The notes under the pieces: model-generated
Database searches by the model: none
The model's input: only the letters and a program-made list of their open reading frames with translations
Told to the model about the DNA's origin: nothing
Assembly: GCA_019313605.1 (NCBI GenBank)
Contig: JAFDAW010000131.1
Coordinates: 1-7,457, forward strand
Direction of reading: 5' to 3'
DNA length: 7,457 nucleotides
From: Deltaproteobacteria bacterium
Lineage (GTDB): Bacteria; Myxococcota_A; UBA9160; SMWR01
Part shown: in pieces, positions 1-6,552 of the stretch
How positions within the stretch are numbered: the stretch's first letter is position 1
How the letters are laid out: each line of letters starts with the position of its first letter
Program-made: the position numbers and the translations under genes

Positions 1-203
1 ACGAGGGCTTCTCGAATCTGCTCGATTTCGACCCGCTCGGAGGTGTTGAGTTTTTCGAGCACCTCTTCGTTCTCTTTCTCGCTGGCACGGTCGGTCCAAT
101 CTCTCGAACCCGGATTGCGCAGATCGGCTTCGATCTTGGAGACCCTCACGCCGAGATTGGAGAGTCGATCCTCGAGCGATTGCTTCGCTTCTTCCAGGTC
201 CAT
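1..203 (-). CDS. DksA/TraR-type C4 zinc-finger regulator, N-terminal part
   Basis: The 67 visible codons read from an ATG at 203 and run off the left edge, so the C-terminal part is not seen. The start has a strong AGGAGG seven bases upstream. The protein begins MDLEEAKQSLEDRL and carries the charged stretch DWTDRASEKENEEVLEKL (about residues 35-52), followed by SERVEIEQIREAL. This helical N-terminus, with its DW-x(n)-ERENxEVLE-type motif, is typical of short TraR/DksA family proteins, which bind in the RNA polymerase secondary channel or are of unknown role. The defining four-cysteine zinc finger would lie outside the window and has not been verified. It is transcribed away from the GNAT gene, with a 282-bp shared upstream region. 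The family call is from pattern recognition of the N-terminal half only. Confidence 0.75.
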   Translation of the reverse strand, partial: MDLEEAKQSLEDRLSNLGVRVSKIEADLRNPGSRDWTDRASEKENEEVLEKLNTSERVEIEQIREAL

Positions 204-325
204 GGATGGTCCTCCTATGCGATGGGCAACGAGGCCAGCGGCTGAAACAAGACGGCTCCCATCCAATGATACTAGGTCAATTCTCGCGCATGCCTTCGCG
301 GGCTTCAATCGGGCTTTTAGGGACA

Positions 326-345
326 TTCGCCCTCCAGGGGGCGAA
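326..345. repeat. Perfect 7-bp inverted repeat in divergent intergenic region
   Basis: TTCGCCC (326-332) and GGGCGAA (339-345) are separated by the 6-base TCCAGG. It lies roughly midway between the start of the DksA-like gene and the GNAT start. No T-run follows on either strand, so it does not look like an intrinsic terminator. It could be an operator or a chance palindrome. I see no convincing promoter or gene in the rest of the 204-485 gap. Confidence 0.35.
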
Positions 346-485
346 AGAGCGTGTACACCGCACTCGCCCTTTCGAACCGAGAAAGCGCCTATCAGCTGTG
401 GAGATTCGTCACATTCATGCGCATTCCATCCCCGGCTTCACCCCGCGCTTCGGCGGCAGCAGCAGCACAGTAAGCGCGAGATGCA

Positions 486-1064
486 ATGTCGTATCCTTCC
501 AGCCGGGCGCTGCGCCGATCACCGGACGCCGGGACCTCAGCGAGTAGCCGATTTGTGAGAGATGAAGTCTGCATCCAACCCGCAACCGAGGACGGTCAGC
601 TGTCCGAGATCCAGGAACTCGCCCACGCGATCTGGCGCGAGCACTACCCGGGAATCATTTCGCCCGAGCAGATCGAATACATGCTGCAGGCGGGATACAA
701 CCTGGACGCACTGCGACGAGATTTGACACAGGAACAGATCCGCTACGACCGCGCGTTGATCGATGGAACGCTGGTCGGCTTTTCGGCTTACGGGCCGGAT
801 TCGGACGCGGGCGCGCTGATGCTCCATAAACTATATGTCGATACCGCACAGCGAGGCCGCGGCTGCGCGCGAAAGCTCGTCGAAGCCACTTCCGAATACG
901 CGCGCACCCATTCGTTCGATCGCATCGTCTTGCGCGTCAACAAAGGCAACCACATCGCCATCGCAGCCTACGAGCGCCTCGGGTTCACCAAGCGGGGGCC
1001 GATCGTCTCAGACATCGGAGGCGGCTTCTGCATGGACGACTACCTGATGCAACTCGACCTCTGA
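486..1064 (+). CDS. GNAT-family N-acetyltransferase
   Basis: This 192-residue protein should transfer an acetyl group from acetyl-CoA to an amine; the substrate cannot be told from sequence. The GNAT core is clear. The beta4/motif A region reads LHKLYVDTAQRGRGCARKL (about 113-131), with the acetyl-CoA pyrophosphate loop QRGRGC. Motif B is VNKGNHIAIAAYERLGF (about 151-167), with the Asn and Tyr typical of RimI-like members. The domain seems to start near residue 28, so the first 25 or so residues (Ser/Arg-rich) are an unusual extension. The true start may be the GTG at 555 (residue 24); neither start has a good ribosome-binding site. The next gene begins 21 bp downstream on the same strand, so the two are likely co-transcribed. 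Confidence 0.85.
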   Translation: MSYPSSRALRRSPDAGTSASSRFVRDEVCIQPATEDGQLSEIQELAHAIWREHYPGIISPEQIEYMLQAGYNLDALRRDLTQEQIRYDRALIDGTLVGFSAYGPDSDAGALMLHKLYVDTAQRGRGCARKLVEATSEYARTHSFDRIVLRVNKGNHIAIAAYERLGFTKRGPIVSDIGGGFCMDDYLMQLDL

Positions 1065-1085
1065 TCCATCAACGAGCCCCGTGAT

Positions 1086-1604
1086 ATGACGATGCGCGTT
1101 CACAGCTTCGAACCCATTTCCGATACGGCGAGTCGCGTGCTGATTCTCGGCTCGATGCCCGGAAAGGCATCCCTGCGCGCAACGCAGTACTACGCGCATC
1201 CCCAGAACGCATTCTGGAAGATTCTCGGGGCGCTGTTCGACTTCGATCCCAGCGCCGCATACGAGACCCGGACCGCGCAGCTGCGCGCGTGCGGGATCGC
1301 GCTATGGGATGTCATGCAATCCTGCGTTCGCGAGACGAGCCTCGACTCGGACATCGAGGAGGCTTCGATCATCGCGAACCCGTTTGGCGATTTCCTGAAC
1401 GACCACCCAGAGATTCACACTGTCTGCTTCAACGGGGCAAAGGCAGAGGCATCGTGGCGGAGGCATGTGCTTCCCCAGTTACGCCAAGCGGGCGACATCG
1501 CCTACCACCGCCTCCCCTCCACGAGCCCCGCCAATGCGTCGACCCGCTACGAGGACAAATTCGAGGCCTGGCGAGCCGCACTCGCGGTGCTCGACGCGCG
1601 CTAA
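1086..1604 (+). CDS. DNA-deoxyinosine (hypoxanthine) glycosylase, uracil-DNA glycosylase superfamily family 6 type
   Basis: This 172-residue cytoplasmic protein probably removes hypoxanthine (deaminated adenine) from DNA, starting base excision repair. Motif 1 is LGSMPGKASL (about 21-30), followed by YYAHPQNAFW (35-44). A central FNGAKA (115-120) and LPSTSPAN (143-150) supply the other conserved superfamily positions. From memory of work on the archaeal family 6 enzyme, two asparagines are important for catalysis. N41 in HPQNAFW and N116 in FNG are the likely equivalents, but I could not align them. The length is normal for the family. The alternative is a Mug-type glycosylase, but the YYAHPxNxFW block favours family 6. 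The start is ATGACGATG; the second ATG, two codons in, is also possible. It probably shares a transcript with the GNAT gene. Confidence 0.85.
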   Translation: MTMRVHSFEPISDTASRVLILGSMPGKASLRATQYYAHPQNAFWKILGALFDFDPSAAYETRTAQLRACGIALWDVMQSCVRETSLDSDIEEASIIANPFGDFLNDHPEIHTVCFNGAKAEASWRRHVLPQLRQAGDIAYHRLPSTSPANASTRYEDKFEAWRAALAVLDAR

Positions 1605-1655
1605 GCGAGCTCTGGTATCCTTGGGCGAAATCTGAACTTCCAGGAGGGACGCGTA

Positions 1656-1877
1656 ATGAGTTCGAGCCAGGCGACTGAATTGGACCCGGCCCGATGCCCC
1701 ATCTGCGGTGATTTGAACGAGTGCGCAACGGTCGCAGATCCGGATGCGACCGAATGCTGGTGTGAGGCAGTGAAATTTCCACAAGACCTGCTCGCACGAG
1801 TGCCCGAAAAAGCGGTTGCCCGCGTGTGCGTCTGCCGACGCTGCATCGAAAAACACCAACAAGAGAACCCCAAGTAG
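1656..1877 (+). CDS. Small cysteine-rich CWC family protein
   Basis: This is a 73-residue protein of unknown function matching the cysteine-rich CWC family. Eight cysteines are visible: CPIC (14-17), C23, CWC (34-36), CVC (58-60) and C63. The pattern CPICGDLNEC, then ECWC, FPQDLLARVP and CVCRRC follows the family in order, suggesting metal binding. No signal peptide or membrane segment is seen. An AGGAGG lies eight bases before the ATG, one of the better ribosome-binding sites here. The gene is 51 bp downstream of the glycosylase, and its TAG stop overlaps the GTG of the next gene, so those two are probably translationally coupled. Confidence 0.88.
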   Translation: MSSSQATELDPARCPICGDLNECATVADPDATECWCEAVKFPQDLLARVPEKAVARVCVCRRCIEKHQQENPK

Positions 1878-2221
1878 TGTCGAGTCAAAAAAATGACCGC
1901 ACCGAATTTCGGATCTTCGGCGTAGTCCAGGAAGCAGAGACGGGGCGGCCGCTTGCGAACCTCGTCGTCCGCGCGTTCGATCGCGACCTGATCTTCGACG
2001 ACAAGCTCGGTTACACGAACACGGATGACGACGGGCGCTTCGAAATCCTGTTTGGGACGAAGCGTTTCCGGGATCTATTCGAATCGAAGCCAGACCTATA
2101 CCTGCGGATCTTCGACCGGGACGGCATCCGCTTGATCCACGAAACCACCGACGCAATCCGCTGGAACGCATCGAAGAACGAGCAATACCAGATCCAGATC
2201 CCCGCGAGCGCCCTGGCCTGA
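1877..2221 (+). CDS. Transthyretin/carboxypeptidase-regulatory-like beta-sandwich protein, function unknown
   Basis: This 114-residue protein starts at a GTG that overlaps the preceding TAG by one base (TAGTG). The reading frame is open further upstream to an ATG at 1826, but that would overlap the CWC gene by 52 bp. FRIFGVVQEAETGRPLANLV (about 11-30), VRAFDRDL, GYTNTDDDGRFEI (45-57) and DLYLRIFDRDG (73-83) have the alternating strands and T-D-x-D-G-R-F turn of transthyretin-like, carboxypeptidase-regulatory and intradiol-dioxygenase-fold domains. No catalytic residues, signal peptide or membrane segment is visible, and it has no cysteine. Coupling with the CWC protein suggests they act together, but no function is known to me. 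The start is likely but not proven, since no strong Shine-Dalgarno precedes the GTG. Confidence 0.75.
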   Translation: MSSQKNDRTEFRIFGVVQEAETGRPLANLVVRAFDRDLIFDDKLGYTNTDDDGRFEILFGTKRFRDLFESKPDLYLRIFDRDGIRLIHETTDAIRWNASKNEQYQIQIPASALA

Positions 2222-2265
2222 ACGGCGACACGAGAAAGTGTGTGGATGCGGTCGGGGGTGATGAA

Positions 2266-2628
2266 TCAGCTCTTCGCCGCCTCTTCCCAGTTCTGGCCGT
2301 CGAACAGCTTCGTCGGAATCGAATCGATGTCCACGCCGTCCAGGCATCGGATGTTGATGTCTACGTTCTCGGGATCGGTCCGGGAGTGTCTGAACGCGGA
2401 GATCCCGCAGTTCTCGCAGAAGTAGTTCTTCGAAGTCATCGTCCCGAACTGATAGTTGCGAATCACGGCCTCGGTAGTCAGCAGCCTGAACTGCTCGGGC
2501 TCGACGTGCCAATGCAGATAGGCGGTCTTCGCACAGATCGAACAGTTGCAAACCGCGACATCCTCGATCTCGCCCTCGACCTCGAAGCGAACCGCTCCGC
2601 AGTGACAACCGCCCTCGTAGATGGCCAT
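2266..2628 (-). CDS. GFA/CENP-V domain zinc-binding protein
   Basis: This 120-residue protein belongs to the glutathione-dependent formaldehyde-activating enzyme (GFA)/CENP-V fold. Its zinc ligands are all visible: GCHCGAV (C8, C10), CNCSIC (C27, C29, C32) and CENCG (C71, C74). The family binds two zinc ions. Some members promote S-hydroxymethylglutathione formation, but most bacterial ones, this one included, have no assigned substrate. The start is the ATG of MAIYEGGCHC, preceded by GGGGA; the frame is open further upstream but lacks family similarity there. It converges on the transthyretin-like gene (44 bp apart, no obvious terminator) and is divergent from the methyltransferase. Confidence 0.88.
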   Translation of the reverse strand: MAIYEGGCHCGAVRFEVEGEIEDVAVCNCSICAKTAYLHWHVEPEQFRLLTTEAVIRNYQFGTMTSKNYFCENCGISAFRHSRTDPENVDINIRCLDGVDIDSIPTKLFDGQNWEEAAKS

Positions 2629-2821
2629 TTCAGTTCCCCTTCTGTCGCGTTCAAGATATGGTGGCCCGCCCGACCCAGCTGGACAAGGTCTGCAGAGTCT
2701 TTGACCGTCCAATCGAGGCGCAATTCATGTTAGTCTCGCTGGCCAAATGGCGATATCCCACGCGAGGCGCCTGGGCGACGAAGCCGAGCAGGGTGCTGAA
2801 TAAGGACGAGGAGATCTCGAG

Positions 2822-3595
2822 ATGGCACACGAGAGCGAATACGACGACGCGTTGGTCACGCTACTGGAGCTGATCTGGGGTGAGGGATACATGGCCCCGG
2901 GCGGCGACGGAAACGTCGCGAAAATCGCCGAGGGCCTCGACATGCGGGATAAGCGCGTGCTCGAGATCGGCTGCGGAATCGGCGGCCCCGCATTCTTTCT
3001 CGTGCGCAATTACGGTGCGAACGTGGTCGGCACCGACCTCGAACCGCAGTTGCTCGAACTCGCCAGGCAGAGAGCCAAGAAGTACGGCCTCGAAGCGAAG
3101 ACCGACTTCCAGCTCGTCGAACCCGGACCGCTCGGGTTTCCCGACGAATCATTCGACTTCGTGATCAGTTCGGGCGCGTTTACCCAGATCGAGTACAAGG
3201 TCGAGATGCTCAAGGACGTGCTGCGCGTGCTCAAGCCGGGCGGGGTGTTCTCGTGTTACGAATGGATGAAGAGCGAGGGCGACTACAGCGAAGACATGCA
3301 CTACTGGTTCAAGCTCGAGGGGCTGACCTACGCGCTGGAGACCCCGGAACGCTATGAAGAACTCCTCTCGGCAACGGGGTTCGTCGACGTCTCGGTCGTG
3401 GAAAGGTCCGACTGGTACCGCAAGAAGGCGAGAGAGGAATACGAGCTGCTGCGCGACAAACTCTATCCGCGCGCGGTCGAACTCATCGGCGAGGAGCATG
3501 CTGCCCACCGTTTGGAGAACTGGCGCTCGATGATGGTGGTTTGCGACAAGGGCGAGTTGAGGCAGGCCTACGCCCGCGGGCACAAGCCCCAATAG
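2822..3595 (+). CDS. Class I SAM-dependent methyltransferase, phosphoethanolamine/betaine N-methyltransferase-like
   Basis: This 257-residue protein has a Rossmann methyltransferase core. Motif I, VLEIGCGIGG (46-55), binds SAM; the acidic post-I strand is VVGTDLEP (68-75, D72 contacting the ribose); motif III is the LKPGG turn at 137-141. The N-terminal LIWGEGYMAPGG (17-28) resembles the WGEGF.SPGG segment of phosphoethanolamine and sarcosine/dimethylglycine N-methyltransferases, so a small amine or phospholipid head-group acceptor is plausible. That substrate inference is weak. The C-terminus (about 195-257) is charged and helical. GAGGAGA precedes the ATG by about eight bases. It appears to be monocistronic, bounded by a divergent gene upstream and a likely terminator downstream. 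Confidence 0.85.
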   Translation: MAHESEYDDALVTLLELIWGEGYMAPGGDGNVAKIAEGLDMRDKRVLEIGCGIGGPAFFLVRNYGANVVGTDLEPQLLELARQRAKKYGLEAKTDFQLVEPGPLGFPDESFDFVISSGAFTQIEYKVEMLKDVLRVLKPGGVFSCYEWMKSEGDYSEDMHYWFKLEGLTYALETPERYEELLSATGFVDVSVVERSDWYRKKAREEYELLRDKLYPRAVELIGEEHAAHRLENWRSMMVVCDKGELRQAYARGHKPQ

Positions 3596-3691
3596 GAGCG
3601 GGGCCGGCACCCGCGCGGACCCAATTCCGTCGCGAGCACCGACCCCAATTTGGCCACATCTGACTTACAAGGAGAGATTCACAGTGCTTCT

Positions 3692-3746
3692 GGGAACTGA
3701 GACTCCCCAGAGCGCCGAGTGGTTCCCCATTTTTTCGATTTTTTCG
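3692..3746 (+). terminator. Probable intrinsic terminator downstream of the methyltransferase
   Basis: GGGAAC (3692-3697) pairs with GTTCCC (3722-3727), and inside it ACTC (3702-3705) pairs with GAGT (3717-3720), leaving an asymmetric internal loop. Two bases later comes a T-tract, six T at 3730-3735, repeated as six T at 3739-3744. The T-tract is on the right side only for plus-strand transcripts, so it would end the methyltransferase message about 100 bases after its stop. No comparable structure is seen for the valS transcript arriving from the other side. The internal loop lowers confidence. Confidence 0.5.
3729..3746. repeat. Tandem 9-bp repeat ATTTTTTCG x2
   Basis: ATTTTTTCG occurs twice head to tail (3729-3737 and 3738-3746). 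It forms the T-rich tail of the proposed terminator and is strikingly AT-rich for this GC-rich region. Duplication by slippage is a simple explanation. Confidence 0.8.
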
Positions 3747-3813
3747 TGGCCGCGAAAACCACTGAGAAAACGGCTAGATGGGGCCCGGTGATCGAGCCCT
3801 CGTGAGGAGCCCT

Positions 3814-6471
3814 TCAGACCTTCGGCGCGTACTCGGCGTCGAGAATCTCGAAGACGCCCTCTTCCATCTCGGGGCGACCCGCGAGTTCGTGCTCGAGGCA
3901 GCGCGCAGCCGCGAGTACGTCCGAGAGCACGGGCTCGAGCAGTACGAGGGTCTTCGGGCTCGCAGCGATCGTGAGCCGCAGCGCTTCGCGGCCCATCGAA
4001 ACCTCGGCGTCGGCCTTGCTCTTGTTGATCGCCGTCCAGCAGGCCACCGCGACGTCGAAGCTCTCTTCGCTCGACGGCAGCTCGATGCCCTGAAAATCCC
4101 CGCTGTCGGGCCACGGTGCGCGGTGGATGCTCTGCTCGCCCTTCTCTTCCGCGTACACCCACGACCAGACTTCTTCGCTGATGTAGGGCAGAAACGGTGC
4201 GAACTGACGGAGCAGCACGTCGAGGCCGAGGCGCAGCGCGGCGACCGCCGATCCCCGACCCGCAGCCTCGCCGGCACCCTCGGCCCGCGCCCGATTCTTG
4301 ACGAGCTCGAGAAAGGTGTCGGTGAAGTGGGTCCAGAAGAAACTCTCGGTTTCTTTCAGCGCGACGGCCTGGTGGAAGTCTTCGAAACTCAGTGTGTTGC
4401 GCTCGACGAGATTGCGGAGCTTCGCGACGAACGATCGATCGAGTTCGTTTGCGATCGGATGCACGTCGGCAGTCTGCGAGAGCACGAACTTGCCCGCGTT
4501 GAAGAGTTTGGTCGACAACCGCTTGCCGACCTTGAAGATCTTCGGGTCGGCGGTGGTATCCGTACCGAGCCGCGCGATCGACGCCCAGTAGCGCACACCG
4601 TCGGCGGTGAACTGTTCGAGCAGCGGTAGCGGCGTCTGAACATTGCCCGCGCTCTTCGACATCTTCTTGCGATCGGGGTCGAGCACCCAGCCCGAGATCA
4701 ACACGTTCTTCCAGGGAATCTGATCTTCGTGGAGCATCGCCTTCGCGATTGTGTAGAACGCCCAGGTGCGGATGATCTCGTGGCTCTGCGGTCGGATGTC
4801 TGCGGGGAAGAGATTGGCGTGGCGCGCGTCGTCGAGCCCCCAGTGGGATCCGATCTGCGGCGTCAACGAACTCGTGAACCAGGTGTCGAAGATGTCCGAC
4901 TCACCCGTAAATCCGCCCGGCTGGTCGCGCTGCTCGGCCGTGTACCCGCCCGGGATGTCACTCATCGGATCGACCGGAAATTGCTCGCGCTCGCCGACGA
5001 TCGGATTGGCGTAATCGGCCTGGCCCTCGGCGTCGAGCGGATACCAGACCGGGATCGGCACGCCGAAGTAGCGCTGGCGGCTGATGCACCAATCGAGCTG
5101 CAGCCCCTCGGTCCAATCTCGATAGCGCACCTTCATGAAATCGGGATGCCATTGGATCTGCTCGCCCTTTGCGAGCAGCGCCGCCTTCTTGTCGAGCAGG
5201 CGCACGAACCACTGGCGGGTCTGCACGTATTCGAGCGGGCGATCGCCCTTCTCGTAGAATTTGACCGCGTGCTCGACGGGCTTCGGCTCGCCGAGTAGCG
5301 GCGCACCCTTTCCGGTCGCACTGCCCGCGGGATCGCGCAGCAGCTCGACGATCGCCTTGCGGGCCTGGACGACGTTCTTGCCGACGATCTCCGCGTAGTA
5401 GCGATTGGCAGCTTCTGCATCGCGGCTCGGAAAATTCTCGGAGCCGAATTCCACCGGGATGAGCCGCCCGTTGTGACCGATCAGCTGGCGCAGTGCGAGA
5501 TCCTGTTGACGCCACCATTCGACGTCCGTTGCATCGCCGAACGTGCAGACCATCAGGATGCCCGTGCCCTTTTCCGGGTCTGCCACTTCGCTCGGAAAGA
5601 TCGGCACCGGTACGCCGAACAGCGGCGTGACCGCGTTCTTGCCGAAGAGATCCTTGTAGCGCTTGTCGTCGGGATGGGCGGTGACGCCGACGCAGGCCGG
5701 CAGCAACTCGGGCCGCGTCGTCGAGATCGCAAAGCCGCGGTCTTCTCCGTCGACGCCGAACTCGATGTCGTGAAACGCGCCGGTCTGCTGGCGGTCCTCG
5801 ACGTCGGCCTGCGACAGAGCCATCTGGAAATCGACGTCCCACATGAATGGCGCGTCGACGTTGTAGACGTGCCCCTTCTCGTAGAGATCCCGGAAGCTCA
5901 GCTGCGAGAGTTTCCGGCAGTGGTCGTCGATCGTCGCGTAGGTCTGGGTCCAGTCGACGGAGAGGCCGGTGCGGTGCCAGACCTCCATGAAGACCTGCTC
6001 GTCTTCCTCGGTGACGCCGTGGCAGAGCTCGATGAAGTTCTGGCGCGAAATCTCCCGCGGCCGCTGTTTGCGCATCTTCGCGCTCGCGGGCTCGAGGGTG
6101 AGGCCGGGCTCGTAGGCGATGCGCGGATCGCAGCGCACGTGGAAGTAGTTCTGCACGCGCCGCTCGGTGGGGACGCCGTTGTCGTCCCAGCCCATCGGGT
6201 AGAAGATGTTCCGCCCGCGCATGCGCTGGTAGCGCACCACGCTGTCGGTGTGGGTGTAGGAGAAGATGTGGCCGATGTGGAGCGAGCCCGAGACCGTCGG
6301 CGGCGGGGTATCGACCACGAACGTCTCTTCGCGAGGCGCCGACGGATCGTACCGGTAGGTACCCCAGGCCTCCCAGCGCTCGTGCCAGCGCTTCTCGGCC
6401 TCGATCGCCTCGAAATGCTTCGGGAGGGTCTCGGGGTCGATCGATCGCACGCGCTGGCTGTCGGAACTCAT
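3814..6471 (-). CDS. valS: Valyl-tRNA synthetase (valine--tRNA ligase), short type
   Basis: This 885-residue class I aminoacyl-tRNA synthetase charges tRNA-Val with valine in the cytoplasm. The ATP-binding HIGH motif is exact at 65-68 (GSLHIGHIF) and KMSKS is exact at 603-607. TTRPE at 251-255 and KGTGILMVCTFGD near 301 mark the editing (CP1) domain, which hydrolyses mischarged threonine. WDDNGVPTERRVQNYFHVRC (95-114), FDTWFTSSLTPQI and SHEIIRTWAFYTI match the archaeal/actinobacterial/rickettsial type of ValS rather than the E. coli type. As in that type, there is no C-terminal coiled-coil arm: the protein ends soon after the anticodon-binding helices. No frameshift is seen and the enzyme looks functional. 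The ATG at 6471 has only a weak GAGCG upstream. The gene is divergent from rpsN. I see no T-box-like antiterminator leader before it. Confidence 0.97.
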   Translation of the reverse strand: MSSDSQRVRSIDPETLPKHFEAIEAEKRWHERWEAWGTYRYDPSAPREETFVVDTPPPTVSGSLHIGHIFSYTHTDSVVRYQRMRGRNIFYPMGWDDNGVPTERRVQNYFHVRCDPRIAYEPGLTLEPASAKMRKQRPREISRQNFIELCHGVTEEDEQVFMEVWHRTGLSVDWTQTYATIDDHCRKLSQLSFRDLYEKGHVYNVDAPFMWDVDFQMALSQADVEDRQQTGAFHDIEFGVDGEDRGFAISTTRPELLPACVGVTAHPDDKRYKDLFGKNAVTPLFGVPVPIFPSEVADPEKGTGILMVCTFGDATDVEWWRQQDLALRQLIGHNGRLIPVEFGSENFPSRDAEAANRYYAEIVGKNVVQARKAIVELLRDPAGSATGKGAPLLGEPKPVEHAVKFYEKGDRPLEYVQTRQWFVRLLDKKAALLAKGEQIQWHPDFMKVRYRDWTEGLQLDWCISRQRYFGVPIPVWYPLDAEGQADYANPIVGEREQFPVDPMSDIPGGYTAEQRDQPGGFTGESDIFDTWFTSSLTPQIGSHWGLDDARHANLFPADIRPQSHEIIRTWAFYTIAKAMLHEDQIPWKNVLISGWVLDPDRKKMSKSAGNVQTPLPLLEQFTADGVRYWASIARLGTDTTADPKIFKVGKRLSTKLFNAGKFVLSQTADVHPIANELDRSFVAKLRNLVERNTLSFEDFHQAVALKETESFFWTHFTDTFLELVKNRARAEGAGEAAGRGSAVAALRLGLDVLLRQFAPFLPYISEEVWSWVYAEEKGEQSIHRAPWPDSGDFQGIELPSSEESFDVAVACWTAINKSKADAEVSMGREALRLTIAASPKTLVLLEPVLSDVLAAARCLEHELAGRPEMEEGVFEILDAEYAPKV

Positions 6472-6524
6472 TTTTCGCTCGAAATTGGATCGGAAACGGG
6501 AATCTCGCGACGAGCAGGTGGGGT

Positions 6525-6530
6525 AGCATA
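6525..6530 (-). promoter_or_regulatory. Candidate -10 element for valS
   Basis: Read on the minus strand this is TATGCT, a fair match to TATAAT, about 54 bases upstream of the valS ATG. No recognisable -35 lies 16-18 bases further upstream, so it rests on one hexamer in a GC-rich region. Confidence 0.25.
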
Positions 6531-6552
6531 AGCGGGGCAGGCGAGGCCTTCC

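Noticed and set aside
43..558. 171-codon plus-strand open frame covering the DksA-like gene and the gap after it
   Set aside because: It is antisense to a recognisable DksA/TraR N-terminus with a strong ribosome-binding site, and the peptide is Ser/Arg-rich without motifs.
1479..2231. 250-codon minus-strand open frame over the glycosylase, CWC and transthyretin-like genes
   Set aside because: It is Arg/Ser-rich, opposes three genes with recognisable motifs or good starts, and lacks any motif of its own.
2222..2265. Bidirectional terminator between the convergent transthyretin-like and GFA genes
   Set aside because: Only a 4-bp ACAC/GTGT stem without a T-tract is present.
2701..2731. TTGACC at 2701 followed by CATGTT as a promoter for the methyltransferase
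   Set aside because: The spacing would be 19 bases and the -10 is poor; no other support, so it is not annotated.
3750..3813. Intrinsic terminator for valS
   Set aside because: Small GC stems occur, but none is followed by a T-run in the minus-strand direction.
4958..6529. 523-codon open frame on the minus strand, second frame over valS
   Set aside because: It is a frame-shifted reading of valS with extreme Arg/Ala content; valS itself is intact, so there is no programmed frameshift to explain.
5473..6531. 352-codon open frame on the plus strand across valS
   Set aside because: It is antisense to the conserved valS frame, has an Arg/Val/Asp-rich composition typical of GC-rich antisense frames, and shows no family motif.
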